Part shown: positions 16,560 through 26,608 of the stretch, in pieces
How the letters are laid out: each line of letters opens with the position of its first letter
Numbering within the stretch: position 1 is the first letter of the stretch
Source of the DNA: Nodularia sp034931045
GTDB lineage: Bacteria > Cyanobacteriota > Cyanobacteriia > Cyanobacteriales > Nostocaceae
Length of the DNA: 64,000 nucleotides
Assembly (NCBI RefSeq): GCF_034931045.1
Contig: NZ_JAYGHH010000016.1
Location: 19,969 to 83,968 of the forward strand
Reading direction: 5' to 3'
The notes under the pieces: generated by a model
Databases searched by the model: none
What the model was told of the DNA's origin: nothing
What the model saw: only the letters and a program-made list of their open reading frames with translations
Made by a program: the position numbers and the translations under genes

Positions 16560-17246
16560 TTAAACTTTTTCATCACGATGATCAATAATTACTACCGTCG
16601 GCTCATCGCTGGTGGCTGAGTAATTGGTACGACCTGTTTCTGCAATTGGTGTAGTCTCACGTCTAATTGAATCATGCTCTGGGTGATGTTCTATTGGTTC
16701 ATTTGGGTAATCATAAACACCAAATTCTTCAATACCATAGCGGTGGAAAATTGCTTCGGCTTGGGCAATTTCTGCGTCTGTACCATCTACTATGACTAAA
16801 TAATGTCCTTGTTCAACTCGCTGGTGATAAACTCTGGCTCGCTCTTCGGGAATTCCTAAGCCGATTAATGCACCAATTAACCCCCCTGCAACTGCACCAA
16901 TACCAGCACCAGCTAGAGTTGTAGCCAAAGTTGTTGCTGTTGCACCTGCTAACATAATTGGCCCTATTCCGGGAATTGCTAAAGTTCCCAGACCAACTAA
17001 TAAGCCAGTTATACCGCCCAAAGCACCTCCAGAAAGCGCTCCGGTTGCTGCACCTTCATCGGCTTTATTACCTACTCGTTCTCTGGTTTGGGTTCCGGCT
17101 ATATCACCTCTTTGCTCTGCATCTTTGGCGATAACAGAAACTCTATCCATTGAAAAGCCAGAATTTTTCAATTCATGCAGTGCTTGTTCAATGTCTCTAC
17201 GATTAGAAAAAGTACCTACAGCTCGTCTACGCACGTTAGCAACCAT
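16560..17246 (-). CDS. General stress protein 17M-like, glycine-zipper membrane protein
   Basis: 228 aa. The N-terminus (VGTFSNRRDIEQALHELKNSGF...VSVIAKD) is the general stress protein 17M-type alpha/beta domain. A Gly/Ala-rich hydrophobic block at about 65-120 (GALSGGALGGITGLLVGLG, then GAGIGAVAGGLIGALIGLGI) would cross or pack in the membrane as glycine-zipper helices. A second alpha/beta unit follows (VEQGHYLVIVDGTDAEIAQA...YGIEEFGVYD). The C-terminal 50 residues are polar. Families of this type are linked to osmotic, salt and desiccation stress. The next gene downstream on the same strand is a BON lipoprotein, another envelope-stress type. Start: ATG at 17246. Confidence 0.82.
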   Translation of the reverse strand: MVANVRRRAVGTFSNRRDIEQALHELKNSGFSMDRVSVIAKDAEQRGDIAGTQTRERVGNKADEGAATGALSGGALGGITGLLVGLGTLAIPGIGPIMLAGATATTLATTLAGAGIGAVAGGLIGALIGLGIPEERARVYHQRVEQGHYLVIVDGTDAEIAQAEAIFHRYGIEEFGVYDYPNEPIEHHPEHDSIRRETTPIAETGRTNYSATSDEPTVVIIDHRDEKV

Positions 17247-17773
17247 TTTAAATCTCCTATGTCAATTTTCTGTAAATTTGCACTTTAATTTACTAGCAGT
17301 AACAAGCACCGCCAAGTAAACTAAATTAATTATTCAAGTGCATTCTTATAGAACAATCTGATCAACATCTCTATTCACACATTTTTAGAAATATTTTCCA
17401 TCAATCCCTTGACATAATTGCACTCTCTATCATTAGACATAAGTATGTTTATATATAAATAAATTTAGTCTAGGGAAATTTCATCTAATTTGTAAATATC
17501 GCTAGATTTAAATCCCCGATTTTTTGTAGACATCCGAAAGGTAGCTGATTGAAGGTAGAAATTAGTGCGCTTTATGTTTGTAGCTGAGAGGCAATTAATC
17601 ATGTCTCTATAGATGGAAATAATATGCTAACTACAGATAAATCTATGACTTGTGGATAAGGTTTTTATTTCTTAAGAAAGTGTAGGTCTAGATAAGTGAC
17701 AATTTAAACTGTTAAGTAAGCCTTTTTAGCAAGAAATGGCTACTAAATTGAGCGCTATTAGGAAAATACTATT
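17247..17773. other. Divergent spacer, 527 bp
   Basis: AT-rich spacer between the minus-strand stress gene and the plus-strand helical-repeat gene. It contains a long A/T tract (TTTATATATAAATAAATTTAG near 17450). No gene, tRNA or convincing operator is seen. Confidence 0.4.
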
Positions 17774-20700
17774 ATGTTTCAAGGTGTAGAACCCATTTTG
17801 AATGGTGTTTGGCTGTCTATGGAAATAGCACCCATGAATGGAACGTCAGAAATTTTAACTCCTGAACAAGTATCATTAATGTTTTCTGGCCCCAAGTTGA
17901 TAGTTTCGCTATTAGCTGGAACTTTAATGGCCTTGGCTTTCCAATTTTTATTGACAAACTTTTCCTTGGCTGTAGGAATTTTATCTTTAGGAACTGATTC
18001 TGCTCCTTGGTTTGAGTCGAGGACTTGGGGTGGTACAATTCGCAAAATTGAAAAAAAAAGTTGGATTTTGGGCATTAATAACTGCCAGTCTTGCATTATT
18101 TATCGCTTGTTTTCTCGCAGTAAAATTGAGCTTAATTGAAAGTATACTCTTAGGCGCAATTATGGGTGTAGTTATCTGGTCTAGCTATTTTGCATTAGTA
18201 GTTTGGCTAGGTTCATCAACTCTGGGTTCTTTAGTTGGTTCTTTTATCAATACGACAAATGCAGGATTACAGGCTATATTGGGAACTGCAACTGCGACAA
18301 TTGGCGCAAATACGGCGAAAAAACAGGCGGTTGCAACTGCTGAAGAAATTACAGATGCAGTCCGGCGGGAATTAACTTCGGGTTTAGATACTGAAGGGAT
18401 TAAAAATACTCTCCAAAGTTCTTTAAAATCCCTGCAATTACCACAACTGAATTTAGGAGAAATTCGCCAACAATTTGATAAGATTTTGAGTGATGTAGAT
18501 TTATCATCTATTGCTGATCGTGATTTACTAGAAAACATCAATCGCCAAACGTTTATTGATTTGATTAGCAATCAAACAAATTTATCAAAACAACAGATTA
18601 ATCAAATTGCTGATCAATTAGAAGATGCTTGGAAACAAGTTGTGGCTAGTCAAAGTCCCACTGAGCAAGTGATTAATTTACTTAAATCTGCTACACCCGA
18701 AGAATTGAAGTCAGAAAAATTAGGTGAACGACTTCAGGAATTGGTGGGAGTTAAACAAAATGGCAATGGTCGCAATGCTTTGATTAAAAAAGGGATGCAA
18801 TATGGTTTAAATGCTGCTTTACCAGCAGTATTAGATCGGGTAGATTTTTCTGATATCGATATCGAAAAAATTACAACTCAAATCCAAAAGCTGAGGGACA
18901 AGGTTCAAGATATAGATGTGGATAAAATCACACATCAGTTAGAAGATATTAGAGATAAAACAACTGGACAAATAGCTACAAGATTACCAAAGCCACCCTA
19001 TAATACTATCAAGGCGGATGTAGAAGATTATATTTTGAATTCTTTACCTTGGCATTTAAACCGCACTAAAATTAGAGAGGAATTTCAAGAAGTTATTTAT
19101 GACCCACAAGCAAATCCGACAACGACGCGCCGGGAATTAGGGGAAATTAATCAAGAAGATTTTAGAAATTTGTTGCAGCAGCGAGGTGATATCAGCGAGG
19201 CGAGAGTAACAGAAATTACTCACCAAATGGAAAAGGTTCGTGAGGAAGTTTTAGAAATTGTTCAACAGGCGGAAGTACGGGAAAAAGGCGAAGGATTGCG
19301 CTTGCGAATAGAAAATTATCTGCGTTCTACAAGTAAATCTGAATTGAATTCAGATGCTATTGAGGGAGATTTCACCAGTTTATTGCAAGATTTTACTGAT
19401 TTAGAAATTCGCTTACAAGCCTTTGAAAATGATGCTTTTGTTCAGTTACTTTTGCATCGTCAAGACTTGAGTGAGGAAGAAGCTAATAATATTGTGAGTC
19501 AATTGGAAAGTATTTGCGATCGCGTATTGAATCAAGAACGAAAACGCCAAGCACAAGCCAATCAATTATGGCAAAGAATTGAAGATTATTTGCGGAATAC
19601 TAACAAAGAGGAATTAAATCCTGAAGGTATTAAACGTGAATTTGGTACTTTACTAGAACAGCCAGAAGTCGGAATTTATTTAATCCGCGATCGCCTCTCT
19701 CATTTTAACCGTGATACAGTGGTAAAATTGCTCAGTCAAAGGCAAGATTTGAGCGAAGAAGAGGTAAACCAAATCTTTGATCAAATTCAAACAGTACGCG
19801 ATCGCATTTTACAATTACCTCAAACCACAGTCGATAAATTAGCTGAATATCTCCGCAATACTAACTTAGAAGAACTTAACCCAGAAGGTATTAGAGGAGA
19901 TTTGGAAACATTATTAGCTGACCCGCGAGAGGGTGCTTTAGCATTTCGCCATCGCTTATCCCAAATTGACCGTGATACATTGGTAAAACTCCTCAGTCAA
20001 AGTCAAGATTTAAGCGAAGAGCAAGTAAATCAGAGAATTGATCAGGTACAAAAGGCGATTAACAGTATTCTCAAAGCCCCAAGACGTTACGCTAGTCGTG
20101 CTGCTGAAAGAGTGACGGATTTTGAAACTCATCTGGAAAACTATCTGCGTCACACAGATAAAGAAGAACTCAACCCCGAAAGCATCAAACGTGATATCCA
20201 ATTGTTGCTGCGAGATCCGCAAGTGGGAGTGGGTAATTTAGGCGAACGCCTGGCTAAATTTGACCGTTCCACAATTGTGGCTTTACTATCACAAAGGGAA
20301 GATATTTCGGAAGAAGAAGCCAACCGGATTGTGGATCAAATTGAGTCGGTGCGTGATTCAGTTGTTAGTCAAATCCAGCAGGTTCAGGAACGGGTGCAAT
20401 CGGTAATTGATGGCATTTTTGCCCAAATCCGCGATTACCTCAACTCCTTGGAGCGTCCAGAACTGAATTATGAGGGAATTCAGCAAGACTTTGCCAAATT
20501 ATTTGATGACCCCCAAGCGGGATTTGAGGCTTTGCGCGATCGCCTGAGTCAATTTGATCGTGATACCCTAGTTGCTATCCTCAGTTCTCGTGAAGATATT
20601 ACCCCAGAGGATGCTAACCGAATTATCAACCAAATCGAAGCGGCGCGGGATAGTGTATTGCAAAGAAGTGAACGCATCCAACAAGAAGTCCAAAAACGCC

Positions 20701-20870
20701 TAAAAGCAGTTCAAGAACAAGCCAAAATCCAAGCTGAGGAAACTAAAAGAATTGTGGCGAATGCAGCTTGGTGGCTATTTGGGACAGCTGTAACTTCTTT
20801 ATTTGCAAGTGCGATCGCGGGAGCTTTAGCGACTCAACTGCGGTATATGATATACATTCCCCCAATGTAG
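17774..20870 (+). CDS. Large helical-repeat membrane protein, frameshifted at an A9 run
   Basis: Two overlapping frames together make one protein of about 1031 aa. Frame 1 (17774-18139) encodes the N-terminus with one TM helix (LIVSLLAGTLMALAFQFLL). Frame 2 (from 18012 to 20870) continues with a TM pair (ALITASLALFIACFLAVKL and VVIWSSYFALVVWL). The sensible join is GGTIRKIEKK|VGFWALI, at nine A residues (18051-18059); dropping one A restores a single frame. The body is at least seven copies of an 87-98-residue helical repeat with the pattern YLRNTNKEELNPEGI...LLSQRQDLSEEEVNQ. A TM helix lies at the C-terminus. I recall an intact homologous family in filamentous cyanobacteria, sometimes mislabelled as a transporter. 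Function unknown. The shift may be a sequencing error, a true mutation or slippage-dependent expression. Confidence 0.8.
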
Positions 20871-21841
20871 AGAGCAATGAGAGTGATTCCATCCCAAGTT
20901 ACATAAATTTGGGTGCGACTAAAAGCATGATATATCAATCCTGCGATCGCCACTGAAGTCATAATCATGGCAATAATCGTAGTAAACAGATGCACCTCAC
21001 TAATTTGCAACCACAAATTACCTTTGAGGTATACCACATCGTAAATTCCCAGAATCGCTAAATTCCAGAGATTTGAGCCAAAAAGATTCGACACAGCCAT
21101 TTCTACTGCATTCATGCGAATTGCTTCCACAGATACCACCACTTCCGGTAATGATGTCGCCCCAGCTAATAGCAGCGCCCCCACAAAGCTTTGTCCCAGT
21201 CCCGTGACTGCGGAAACTTGGTCGCCCAAAAACGCCAGCCACACACCCAGAAGTACAGTAGCTAAAGAAAGCAAAGCGAAATTCACATAAGCTTTTCCGG
21301 GCTTAATGTGTTGGTATTGCAAAGCTTCCGGTTCAGCTTCTAAAATAGCGGCGGCGCGTCGTCTGATTTCAAACTGCGTCATCATTTTGGCGCTGACGAT
21401 ATAAAGCAAAATCAATAACAAACTGGGAACACCAACCCATCCCAGAGTTAGAGAAATTCCCTGCTGAGTGAAAAGCATTCCCGCAGCAGTTACGCCTAAC
21501 ATCGCACAACCCAGACTAGCAGATAATCCCAGACCTACTGGCGCGCGTTTGAGTAATGGTTCACGTCCACTGAAAATATCCAGCAGTCCCAGAATCATTA
21601 AATTGAATAAACAACTACCTAAAATTGCTCCTGCTGCTAAATCTGGGGCGTTTAATACAACTACCGCACTGACACCTGTAGCCAATTCTGGTAAAGAGGT
21701 GACACCAGATAATAGTAGCCCACCAACCCAGGTACGCCCCAGCCCAGTTTTTTCTGCGACAACATCAGCACTTTGGGAAAGCTTCATTCCCACAGCAATT
21801 ACGCCGAGGAAACATACTATAACTTGAATAAAAAGGAACAT
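20834..21841 (-). CDS. Sodium/calcium exchanger-family cation antiporter
   Basis: 335 aa, about ten TM helices in two inverted halves. Each half carries the CaCA alpha-repeat signature: GLLLSGVTSLPELATGVSAV in the first and GALLLAGATSLPEVVVSVEA in the second, the latter followed by NLFGSNLWNLAI. The paired Ser-Leu-Pro-Glu segments form the cation site. The length fits the YrbG-like prokaryotic group, which moves Ca2+ against Na+ or H+ across the plasma membrane. The ion pair is not determined by sequence. Its last 37 bp overlap the end of the convergent helical-repeat gene, so both stop regions are under double coding constraint. Confidence 0.92.
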   Translation of the reverse strand: MFLFIQVIVCFLGVIAVGMKLSQSADVVAEKTGLGRTWVGGLLLSGVTSLPELATGVSAVVVLNAPDLAAGAILGSCLFNLMILGLLDIFSGREPLLKRAPVGLGLSASLGCAMLGVTAAGMLFTQQGISLTLGWVGVPSLLLILLYIVSAKMMTQFEIRRRAAAILEAEPEALQYQHIKPGKAYVNFALLSLATVLLGVWLAFLGDQVSAVTGLGQSFVGALLLAGATSLPEVVVSVEAIRMNAVEMAVSNLFGSNLWNLAILGIYDVVYLKGNLWLQISEVHLFTTIIAMIMTSVAIAGLIYHAFSRTQIYVTWDGITLIALYIGGMYIIYRS

Positions 21842-21884
21842 AGGAACTGAGGAATAGGGAGATTGGATGCACTATTAAAATACA

Positions 21885-21962
21885 ACAATTACGAATTACG
21901 TTCGCGCAGCGTTTCCGCAGGAAATATTACGAACTACGAATTACGAATTACGAATTACGAAC
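21885..21962. repeat. Heptamer tandem repeats (STRR) with an inserted GC-rich palindromic repeat
   Basis: Copies of ACGAATT and the variant ACGAACT run to the end of the decarboxylase gene. They are interrupted at about 21900-21918 by CGTTCGCGCAGCGTTTCCGC, a member of the GC-rich repeat type also seen elsewhere in the window. Seven-base tandem repeats of this kind (STRR) were described in heterocystous cyanobacteria. They run into the last codons of the neighbouring gene. Confidence 0.8.
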
Positions 21963-23381
21963 TACTTTTAAAGTTTTCAGACTTGTATCTGCACAACCAG
22001 AAATAAAACCACCCATTGATTGAATTTGTTGTAAATATTCTAAAGCCCCTTGAATAATTACTTCCCCAGGCATTAAAACGGGGATTCCTGGAGGATAAGG
22101 ACAGACAATTTCAGTACAGATGCGATCGCTTGTTTGAGTCAACGGTAAAATTTCACTAACAGCAAAAAAAGCTTCACGGGGAGAAATACTTCCTAAATTA
22201 TCCCATAAAACGAACCCCGTCTGACTTGGGGGAGTACAAATTGGGTGCATCTGCGCCAAAGAAGTAAAACCTTGTACTAATTGCTCAATATCAGATAAAG
22301 TATTGCCCAAACTAATAATAAACGTCAGATGTTGCAATGATGCCAACTCAGCCGTCACACCCAGCTTTTCATCTAAAATTTCTTCGGCTGCAAATCCGGT
22401 TAAACCTAAGCCAGAAACAGTCACAGTTAACCGTGTTTTATCTAAATTTGGCATCTGCAAAACCGATAATCCCGGAATTTCGCTAATTTTCCTGATTGCT
22501 ACCTCTGCAAGTTCTAAAGTGCGAGACATCAGCGCTTTTCCATATAATGCCATTTGCTGACGTGCTGCATCAAGGGAAGCTAAAAGTATATAACTCGGAC
22601 TAGTAGACTGGACAAGTTGCAAAGCTTTATTTACACGGTCAATATCTATTCTATCCCCTTGGACGTGTAACATTGATGCCTGTGTCATTGCACCCAGTAC
22701 CTTATGCGTAGACTGTACAGTTAAATCTGCACCTGCGGCTAAAGCTGAGGGAGGTAAATCAGGATGAAAAGCAAAGTGTGCGCCGTGTGCCTCATCTACA
22801 AGTAAGGGGATATGATATTGGTGCGTAATTTGAGCGATCGCTTGTAAATCGCCACAAACACCGTAATATGTAGGATAAACTACCAGCACTGCCTTAGTAT
22901 CAGGATGCTTTTCTAGAGCCGTTTGCACAGCTTCAGGCGTGATACTGTGAGCAATATCTAAAACTGAGTCATATTCAGGATTAACAAAAATCGGGATAGC
23001 ACCAGAAAGAATTAACCCAGAAATTACAGATGAATGCACATTTCGGGGCATAATAATTTTATCCCCAGTACCACAGGTAGCGAGAATAGCCGCTTCAATT
23101 CCACAGGTAGAACCATTCACCAGAAACCAAGTTTGTGCAGCCCCAAAAGCCTCTGCTGCTAATTCTTGCGCTGCTAGAATCACCCCTTGGGGTGCAAACA
23201 AATTATCTAAATTTGCCAGTTCTGTTAAATCAGCCCGAAACACTTTTTTCCCCAGTAAATCAGCCAAGGGTTGAGAAATGCCCTCTCCTCGCTTATGTCC
23301 TGGCGTGTAAAAAGGTGCGTGAGCATGATTTGTACAAGCTTTTAAGGCATCTAATAAAGGTGTTTGGTTTTGATTTCGCAT
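21948..23381 (-). CDS. Orn/Lys/Arg decarboxylase-family PLP enzyme
   Basis: 477 aa. The N-terminal substrate region (PFYTPGHKRGEGIS) and the fold-type I PLP domain match the Orn/Lys/Arg decarboxylase major domain. Visible cofactor elements are the glycine/serine loop NGSTCGIEAAI, the aspartate in VDEAHGAHFAF and the Schiff-base lysine in VQSTHKVLGAM. The C-terminal part carries the family's conserved CPYPPGIPVLMPGEVI. Enzymes of this fold make cadaverine, putrescine or agmatine; the cyanobacterial short form is about this length and its substrate is not fixed by sequence. The last codons run into heptamer repeats, so the C-terminal tail may be recent. Confidence 0.9.
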   Translation of the reverse strand: MRNQNQTPLLDALKACTNHAHAPFYTPGHKRGEGISQPLADLLGKKVFRADLTELANLDNLFAPQGVILAAQELAAEAFGAAQTWFLVNGSTCGIEAAILATCGTGDKIIMPRNVHSSVISGLILSGAIPIFVNPEYDSVLDIAHSITPEAVQTALEKHPDTKAVLVVYPTYYGVCGDLQAIAQITHQYHIPLLVDEAHGAHFAFHPDLPPSALAAGADLTVQSTHKVLGAMTQASMLHVQGDRIDIDRVNKALQLVQSTSPSYILLASLDAARQQMALYGKALMSRTLELAEVAIRKISEIPGLSVLQMPNLDKTRLTVTVSGLGLTGFAAEEILDEKLGVTAELASLQHLTFIISLGNTLSDIEQLVQGFTSLAQMHPICTPPSQTGFVLWDNLGSISPREAFFAVSEILPLTQTSDRICTEIVCPYPPGIPVLMPGEVIIQGALEYLQQIQSMGGFISGCADTSLKTLKVVRNS

Positions 23382-23459
23382 TTTGGGGTAAAACTGATTA
23401 TTCAGGAATACATACTAAAATAATCTCTAGATAAATTAGAGGTTTCTTCTGCTAGTCCC

Positions 23460-26057
23460 ATGCCAAAACACAAAACCCAAGAGGAATTTATCAAAGAAGC
23501 TCAGGCTAAACATGGAGATTTTTATAACTATAGTAAAGCACTTTACATAAGCTCCAACACCAAAGTCATTCTAATTTGCCCTCAGCATGGGGAGTTTAAA
23601 ATCACTCCCAGTCATCACCTTCAAGGTGTAGGTTGTCGTAAATGCTTTGATGAAAGAATGCGGAATGATCAAAATAATATCATTGCAAAATTTCGCCAGA
23701 CTCATGGCGAATACTATAATTACGATCAGGTAATTTATAAACGAATTGACCTAAAAGTTACGATTAAATGTCCCCTTCATGGTGACTTTGAACAAGTATC
23801 GGCTGCTCACATAGCTGGATCAGGTTGTCCTAAATGTGCAGTTGAAGGACAAACCTTATCAAATGAAGAATTTATTAGAAAATCGCAAATTAAACATGAA
23901 TCTAAATATGACTATAGTCAAGTTATCTATATTAATAACTCTACCAAAGTAGCTATCATTTGCCCACAGCACGGACTTTTTCACCAACTGCCAAGTAATC
24001 ATCTTCGAGGAAGTCAATGTCCTCAATGTTCTCAAGAAAATAGGACAGCCACAAAACATGGCTTTAAATATAAGAATGTTGCTTATTCTAGCATTAAATC
24101 TGCTTGCAAAATTTTGGGTAAAGATTACTGGATTGTTATCAAAAGATTAGATGCTGGTTGGACTTTAGAACAAGCTTTTGATGACGAACCTCATAATCCT
24201 CGACATCCTTTTGAATTTGATGGAATTGTCTATAACGGTATAGAAGATGCTGTTCGTAAACTCAATGCTCCTGTTAGTTCTACCACTGTCAGAAGAAGGC
24301 TTGCAGAAGGAATGGATAAAGAGCAAGCTTTATTTACTCCTCCTAAGTTTGGATACGATAATGGAGTAATTTATATAATCACTAACTGCATGAATGGTAA
24401 GCAATATGTAGGATTGACAACAACATCTATAGAAGAACGATGGGAGAGGCACTTAGAGCAAGTCTCTAGAAAAGAGGCTTCTCTCATTCACAAAGCAATT
24501 GCTGAATTTGGAGAGGAGAATTTCACGCTTGAAGTCATCGCGCAAGCCTCTAATATTGAAGAACTAAGAACTAAGGAGCGTGAATGGATTAAGAAACTCA
24601 ATACCCTTACCCCTGAAGGTTACAATGTAACTTTAGGTGGAGAACTTGGTGGTGCGCCAGGTAAACCTACAAGACTTCCTGGAGACCCTATACTGTATCA
24701 ATCTCTTCAAGCAGCAGCTAAAGCTTTAGCTGAACGAGAGGGAATTAACCAAGAAGCTGCTGAGAAAAGAATTTATACAGGTCGGGTTGATGCTAATAAA
24801 CCTCATTTTATGACTAAGACCCGAATTTACAAGTATTGGGACAGATTAGTTCACCAATCAGCTAACCCCAAATCTAAAGAGTACAATGGTTACATTATCT
24901 GTGAACATTGGCAGAATTTTCGTAAATTTTTTGAGGAAATGAATGAGGGATATCAAGAAGGTTTATGTCTTAAATTGATTGATCATTCTCTTCCTTATTC
25001 TAAAGAAAACTGCGTTTGGGTTACTAAGAATGAATTGCATCGAACTCATGGGATGGTAGGAACTAGGCTTTATGGATTATGGACTAATCTAGTTCGCAAT
25101 ATTACTAATCCTGAATCAGATGCTTATAGAGGAACGCCAATAAATGATCGTTGGCGAAACTTTATTTTGTTTTATGAGGATATGGGCAATGAATATGAAG
25201 AGGGAAAAATTCTCCAACCAAAGAACTCAAGCCAGCCATACTCTAAAGATAATTGCGAATGGGCATGGCAATATGGTAAACAACAGGCTCATCCATTATT
25301 TGGAACCCACTTATACAAACTTTGGAGACGAATTGTAAACGAATCTTGCAATCCACAGTCTAAAAATTACAACGGTTCTGAAATTTGTGAACGCTGGTGT
25401 GATTTTGCCTTGTTTTGTGAAGATATGGCTCAAACATACAACAAGGGGCTGAAACTAATTAAGCTCAACTCCAAGATGCCATATTCACCAGATAATTGCG
25501 AGTGGAGAAACAATCGAGAAGCAGCCCAAACTCATGGAATGGTGAGAACAAAGTTCTACCAAATTTGGGCAAGACTAAAGCATCATCGTACAAATCCAAC
25601 TGCCAAAGATTATGAAGGAACATCTCTGTGTAAGAGTTGGCAGATGTTTGAAAACTTCAAAGCTGATATGTATGATTCGTATCAAGAAGGAATGGGTTTG
25701 AAGCTAATTGATCCAAGCAAGCCTTACTCTAAGGAAAATTGCTGTTGGATGACCAGATGTGATTTGCTTAAAAAACATCCCATGTCTGACTCAAAAATCT
25801 ATAATATATGGCGACGCTTAGTTAATGAGCAAGCTAATCCCAAGTCTAAAGGTTACTTAGGTATTAAAGTATGCGATAACTGGCAGAACTTCGACAATTT
25901 TTATGCGGATATGTCTATCGGATACGTTGAAAATCTTTATATAGCTGCTGTTGACCCCAATCTGCCCTATTCTTCAAATAACTGTGAATGGGTTACGAAA
26001 AATGAAGCAATCCGTCGAGGTCGCTTACGTAAACATAAGAAGTATGACAACCCATAG
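23460..26057 (+). CDS. GIY-YIG endonuclease-like protein with N-terminal zinc modules and five C-terminal repeats
   Basis: 865 aa in three parts. (1) Residues about 7-191: three copies of a module with KHGxxYxY, then CPxHGxF and CxxC (CPQHGEF...GCRKC, CPLHGDF...GCPKC, CPQHGLF...QCPQC), a likely CHCC zinc site. (2) Residues 200-300: two short NUMOD-like DNA-binding segments (KYKNVAYSSIKSACKILG; FDGIVYNGIEDAVRKL). (3) Residues 301-395: a GIY-YIG nuclease, with VIYIITN...QYVGLT, the Arg in ERWERH and the Glu in TKEREWI. Residues 451-865 are five repeats of about 81 aa, each with xYxxWxRL near the start and the motif YSxxNCxW near the end. Similar single modules occur in phage and homing-endonuclease proteins. 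No intron or intein surrounds it, so it is free-standing. Confidence 0.82.
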   Translation: MPKHKTQEEFIKEAQAKHGDFYNYSKALYISSNTKVILICPQHGEFKITPSHHLQGVGCRKCFDERMRNDQNNIIAKFRQTHGEYYNYDQVIYKRIDLKVTIKCPLHGDFEQVSAAHIAGSGCPKCAVEGQTLSNEEFIRKSQIKHESKYDYSQVIYINNSTKVAIICPQHGLFHQLPSNHLRGSQCPQCSQENRTATKHGFKYKNVAYSSIKSACKILGKDYWIVIKRLDAGWTLEQAFDDEPHNPRHPFEFDGIVYNGIEDAVRKLNAPVSSTTVRRRLAEGMDKEQALFTPPKFGYDNGVIYIITNCMNGKQYVGLTTTSIEERWERHLEQVSRKEASLIHKAIAEFGEENFTLEVIAQASNIEELRTKEREWIKKLNTLTPEGYNVTLGGELGGAPGKPTRLPGDPILYQSLQAAAKALAEREGINQEAAEKRIYTGRVDANKPHFMTKTRIYKYWDRLVHQSANPKSKEYNGYIICEHWQNFRKFFEEMNEGYQEGLCLKLIDHSLPYSKENCVWVTKNELHRTHGMVGTRLYGLWTNLVRNITNPESDAYRGTPINDRWRNFILFYEDMGNEYEEGKILQPKNSSQPYSKDNCEWAWQYGKQQAHPLFGTHLYKLWRRIVNESCNPQSKNYNGSEICERWCDFALFCEDMAQTYNKGLKLIKLNSKMPYSPDNCEWRNNREAAQTHGMVRTKFYQIWARLKHHRTNPTAKDYEGTSLCKSWQMFENFKADMYDSYQEGMGLKLIDPSKPYSKENCCWMTRCDLLKKHPMSDSKIYNIWRRLVNEQANPKSKGYLGIKVCDNWQNFDNFYADMSIGYVENLYIAAVDPNLPYSSNNCEWVTKNEAIRRGRLRKHKKYDNP

Positions 26058-26179
26058 TATCAACATTTTGGTAGCATGAAAATTAGTGCCAATTGTTGCT
26101 AACACTGGATTATGGCGCATCTCGCAGTGCGATCGCTATTACTGCCATACAATAAATTCAGACTCAAAAACATATCCCC

Positions 26180-26236
26180 ATGATTGAAATTGTATTTCTT
26201 GTTGAAGATGATTCAGATGGTGGCTATCACGTTTGA
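26180..26236 (+). pseudogene. Remnant of a HicB-like small protein
   Basis: An ATG frame reads MIEIVFLVEDDSDGGYHV and stops. This matches the start of small HicB-like proteins that open with (M)xEIVFLVEEDPEGGY and normally go on for about 50 more residues. Nothing resembling the rest follows. It lies 16 bp before a DUF4926-like gene, so it is probably the stub of a former small gene pair. Confidence 0.6.
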
Positions 26237-26252
26237 TCACTACATTTCTGAA

Positions 26253-26513
26253 ATGACAAAAATAAAATTTTTGGATACTATTGCGACACTCAAGCCTATT
26301 CCAATTGAGAGATTACAACTAGTAGAAGAAGATTATACTTCTATTGAAAGCTTACCCAGTGGGCAAGTTGGAACAATTGTAGAAGTGTATGAGCAAGAAG
26401 AAGAATATCATTATTTAGTCGAGTTTGCTGATACCCAAGGCTGTGAATATGCAATGGCTACTTTGAGAGCCGATGAAGTCTTAGTTTTACATTATGATTT
26501 GGTAATTGCCTAA
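26253..26513 (+). CDS. DUF4926-like small protein
   Basis: 86 aa from the ATG at 26253 (MTKIKFLDTIATLKPIP). The frame is open further upstream to 26184, but that part overlaps the HicB-like remnant in another frame and looks non-coding. The pattern FLDTIATLK, then GQVGTIVEVYE, then YLVEFADTQG and a C-terminal LRADEVLVLH is typical of DUF4926. These small beta-rich proteins often sit next to another small gene, in toxin-antitoxin-like pairs in cyanobacteria. Here the partner is degraded, leaving this gene as an orphan. Function is unproven. Confidence 0.75.
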   Translation: MTKIKFLDTIATLKPIPIERLQLVEEDYTSIESLPSGQVGTIVEVYEQEEEYHYLVEFADTQGCEYAMATLRADEVLVLHYDLVIA

Positions 26514-26608
26514 ATTTTTACATCTGCGGTAGGTGTTTCAATATCTCCCATGAAATAACGGGTAAAGAATTATTTATTTCGGCAGGATGTCATGATCAAA
26601 TAGTTAGA

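Noticed and set aside
17779..18096. Minus-strand frames opposite the N-terminus of the helical-repeat protein
   Set aside because: They mirror the real coding sequence and have no domain or start signals.
21885..21962. CRISPR array
   Set aside because: Units are 7 bp with no unique spacers; this is an STRR. No CRISPR array or cas gene was seen anywhere in the window.
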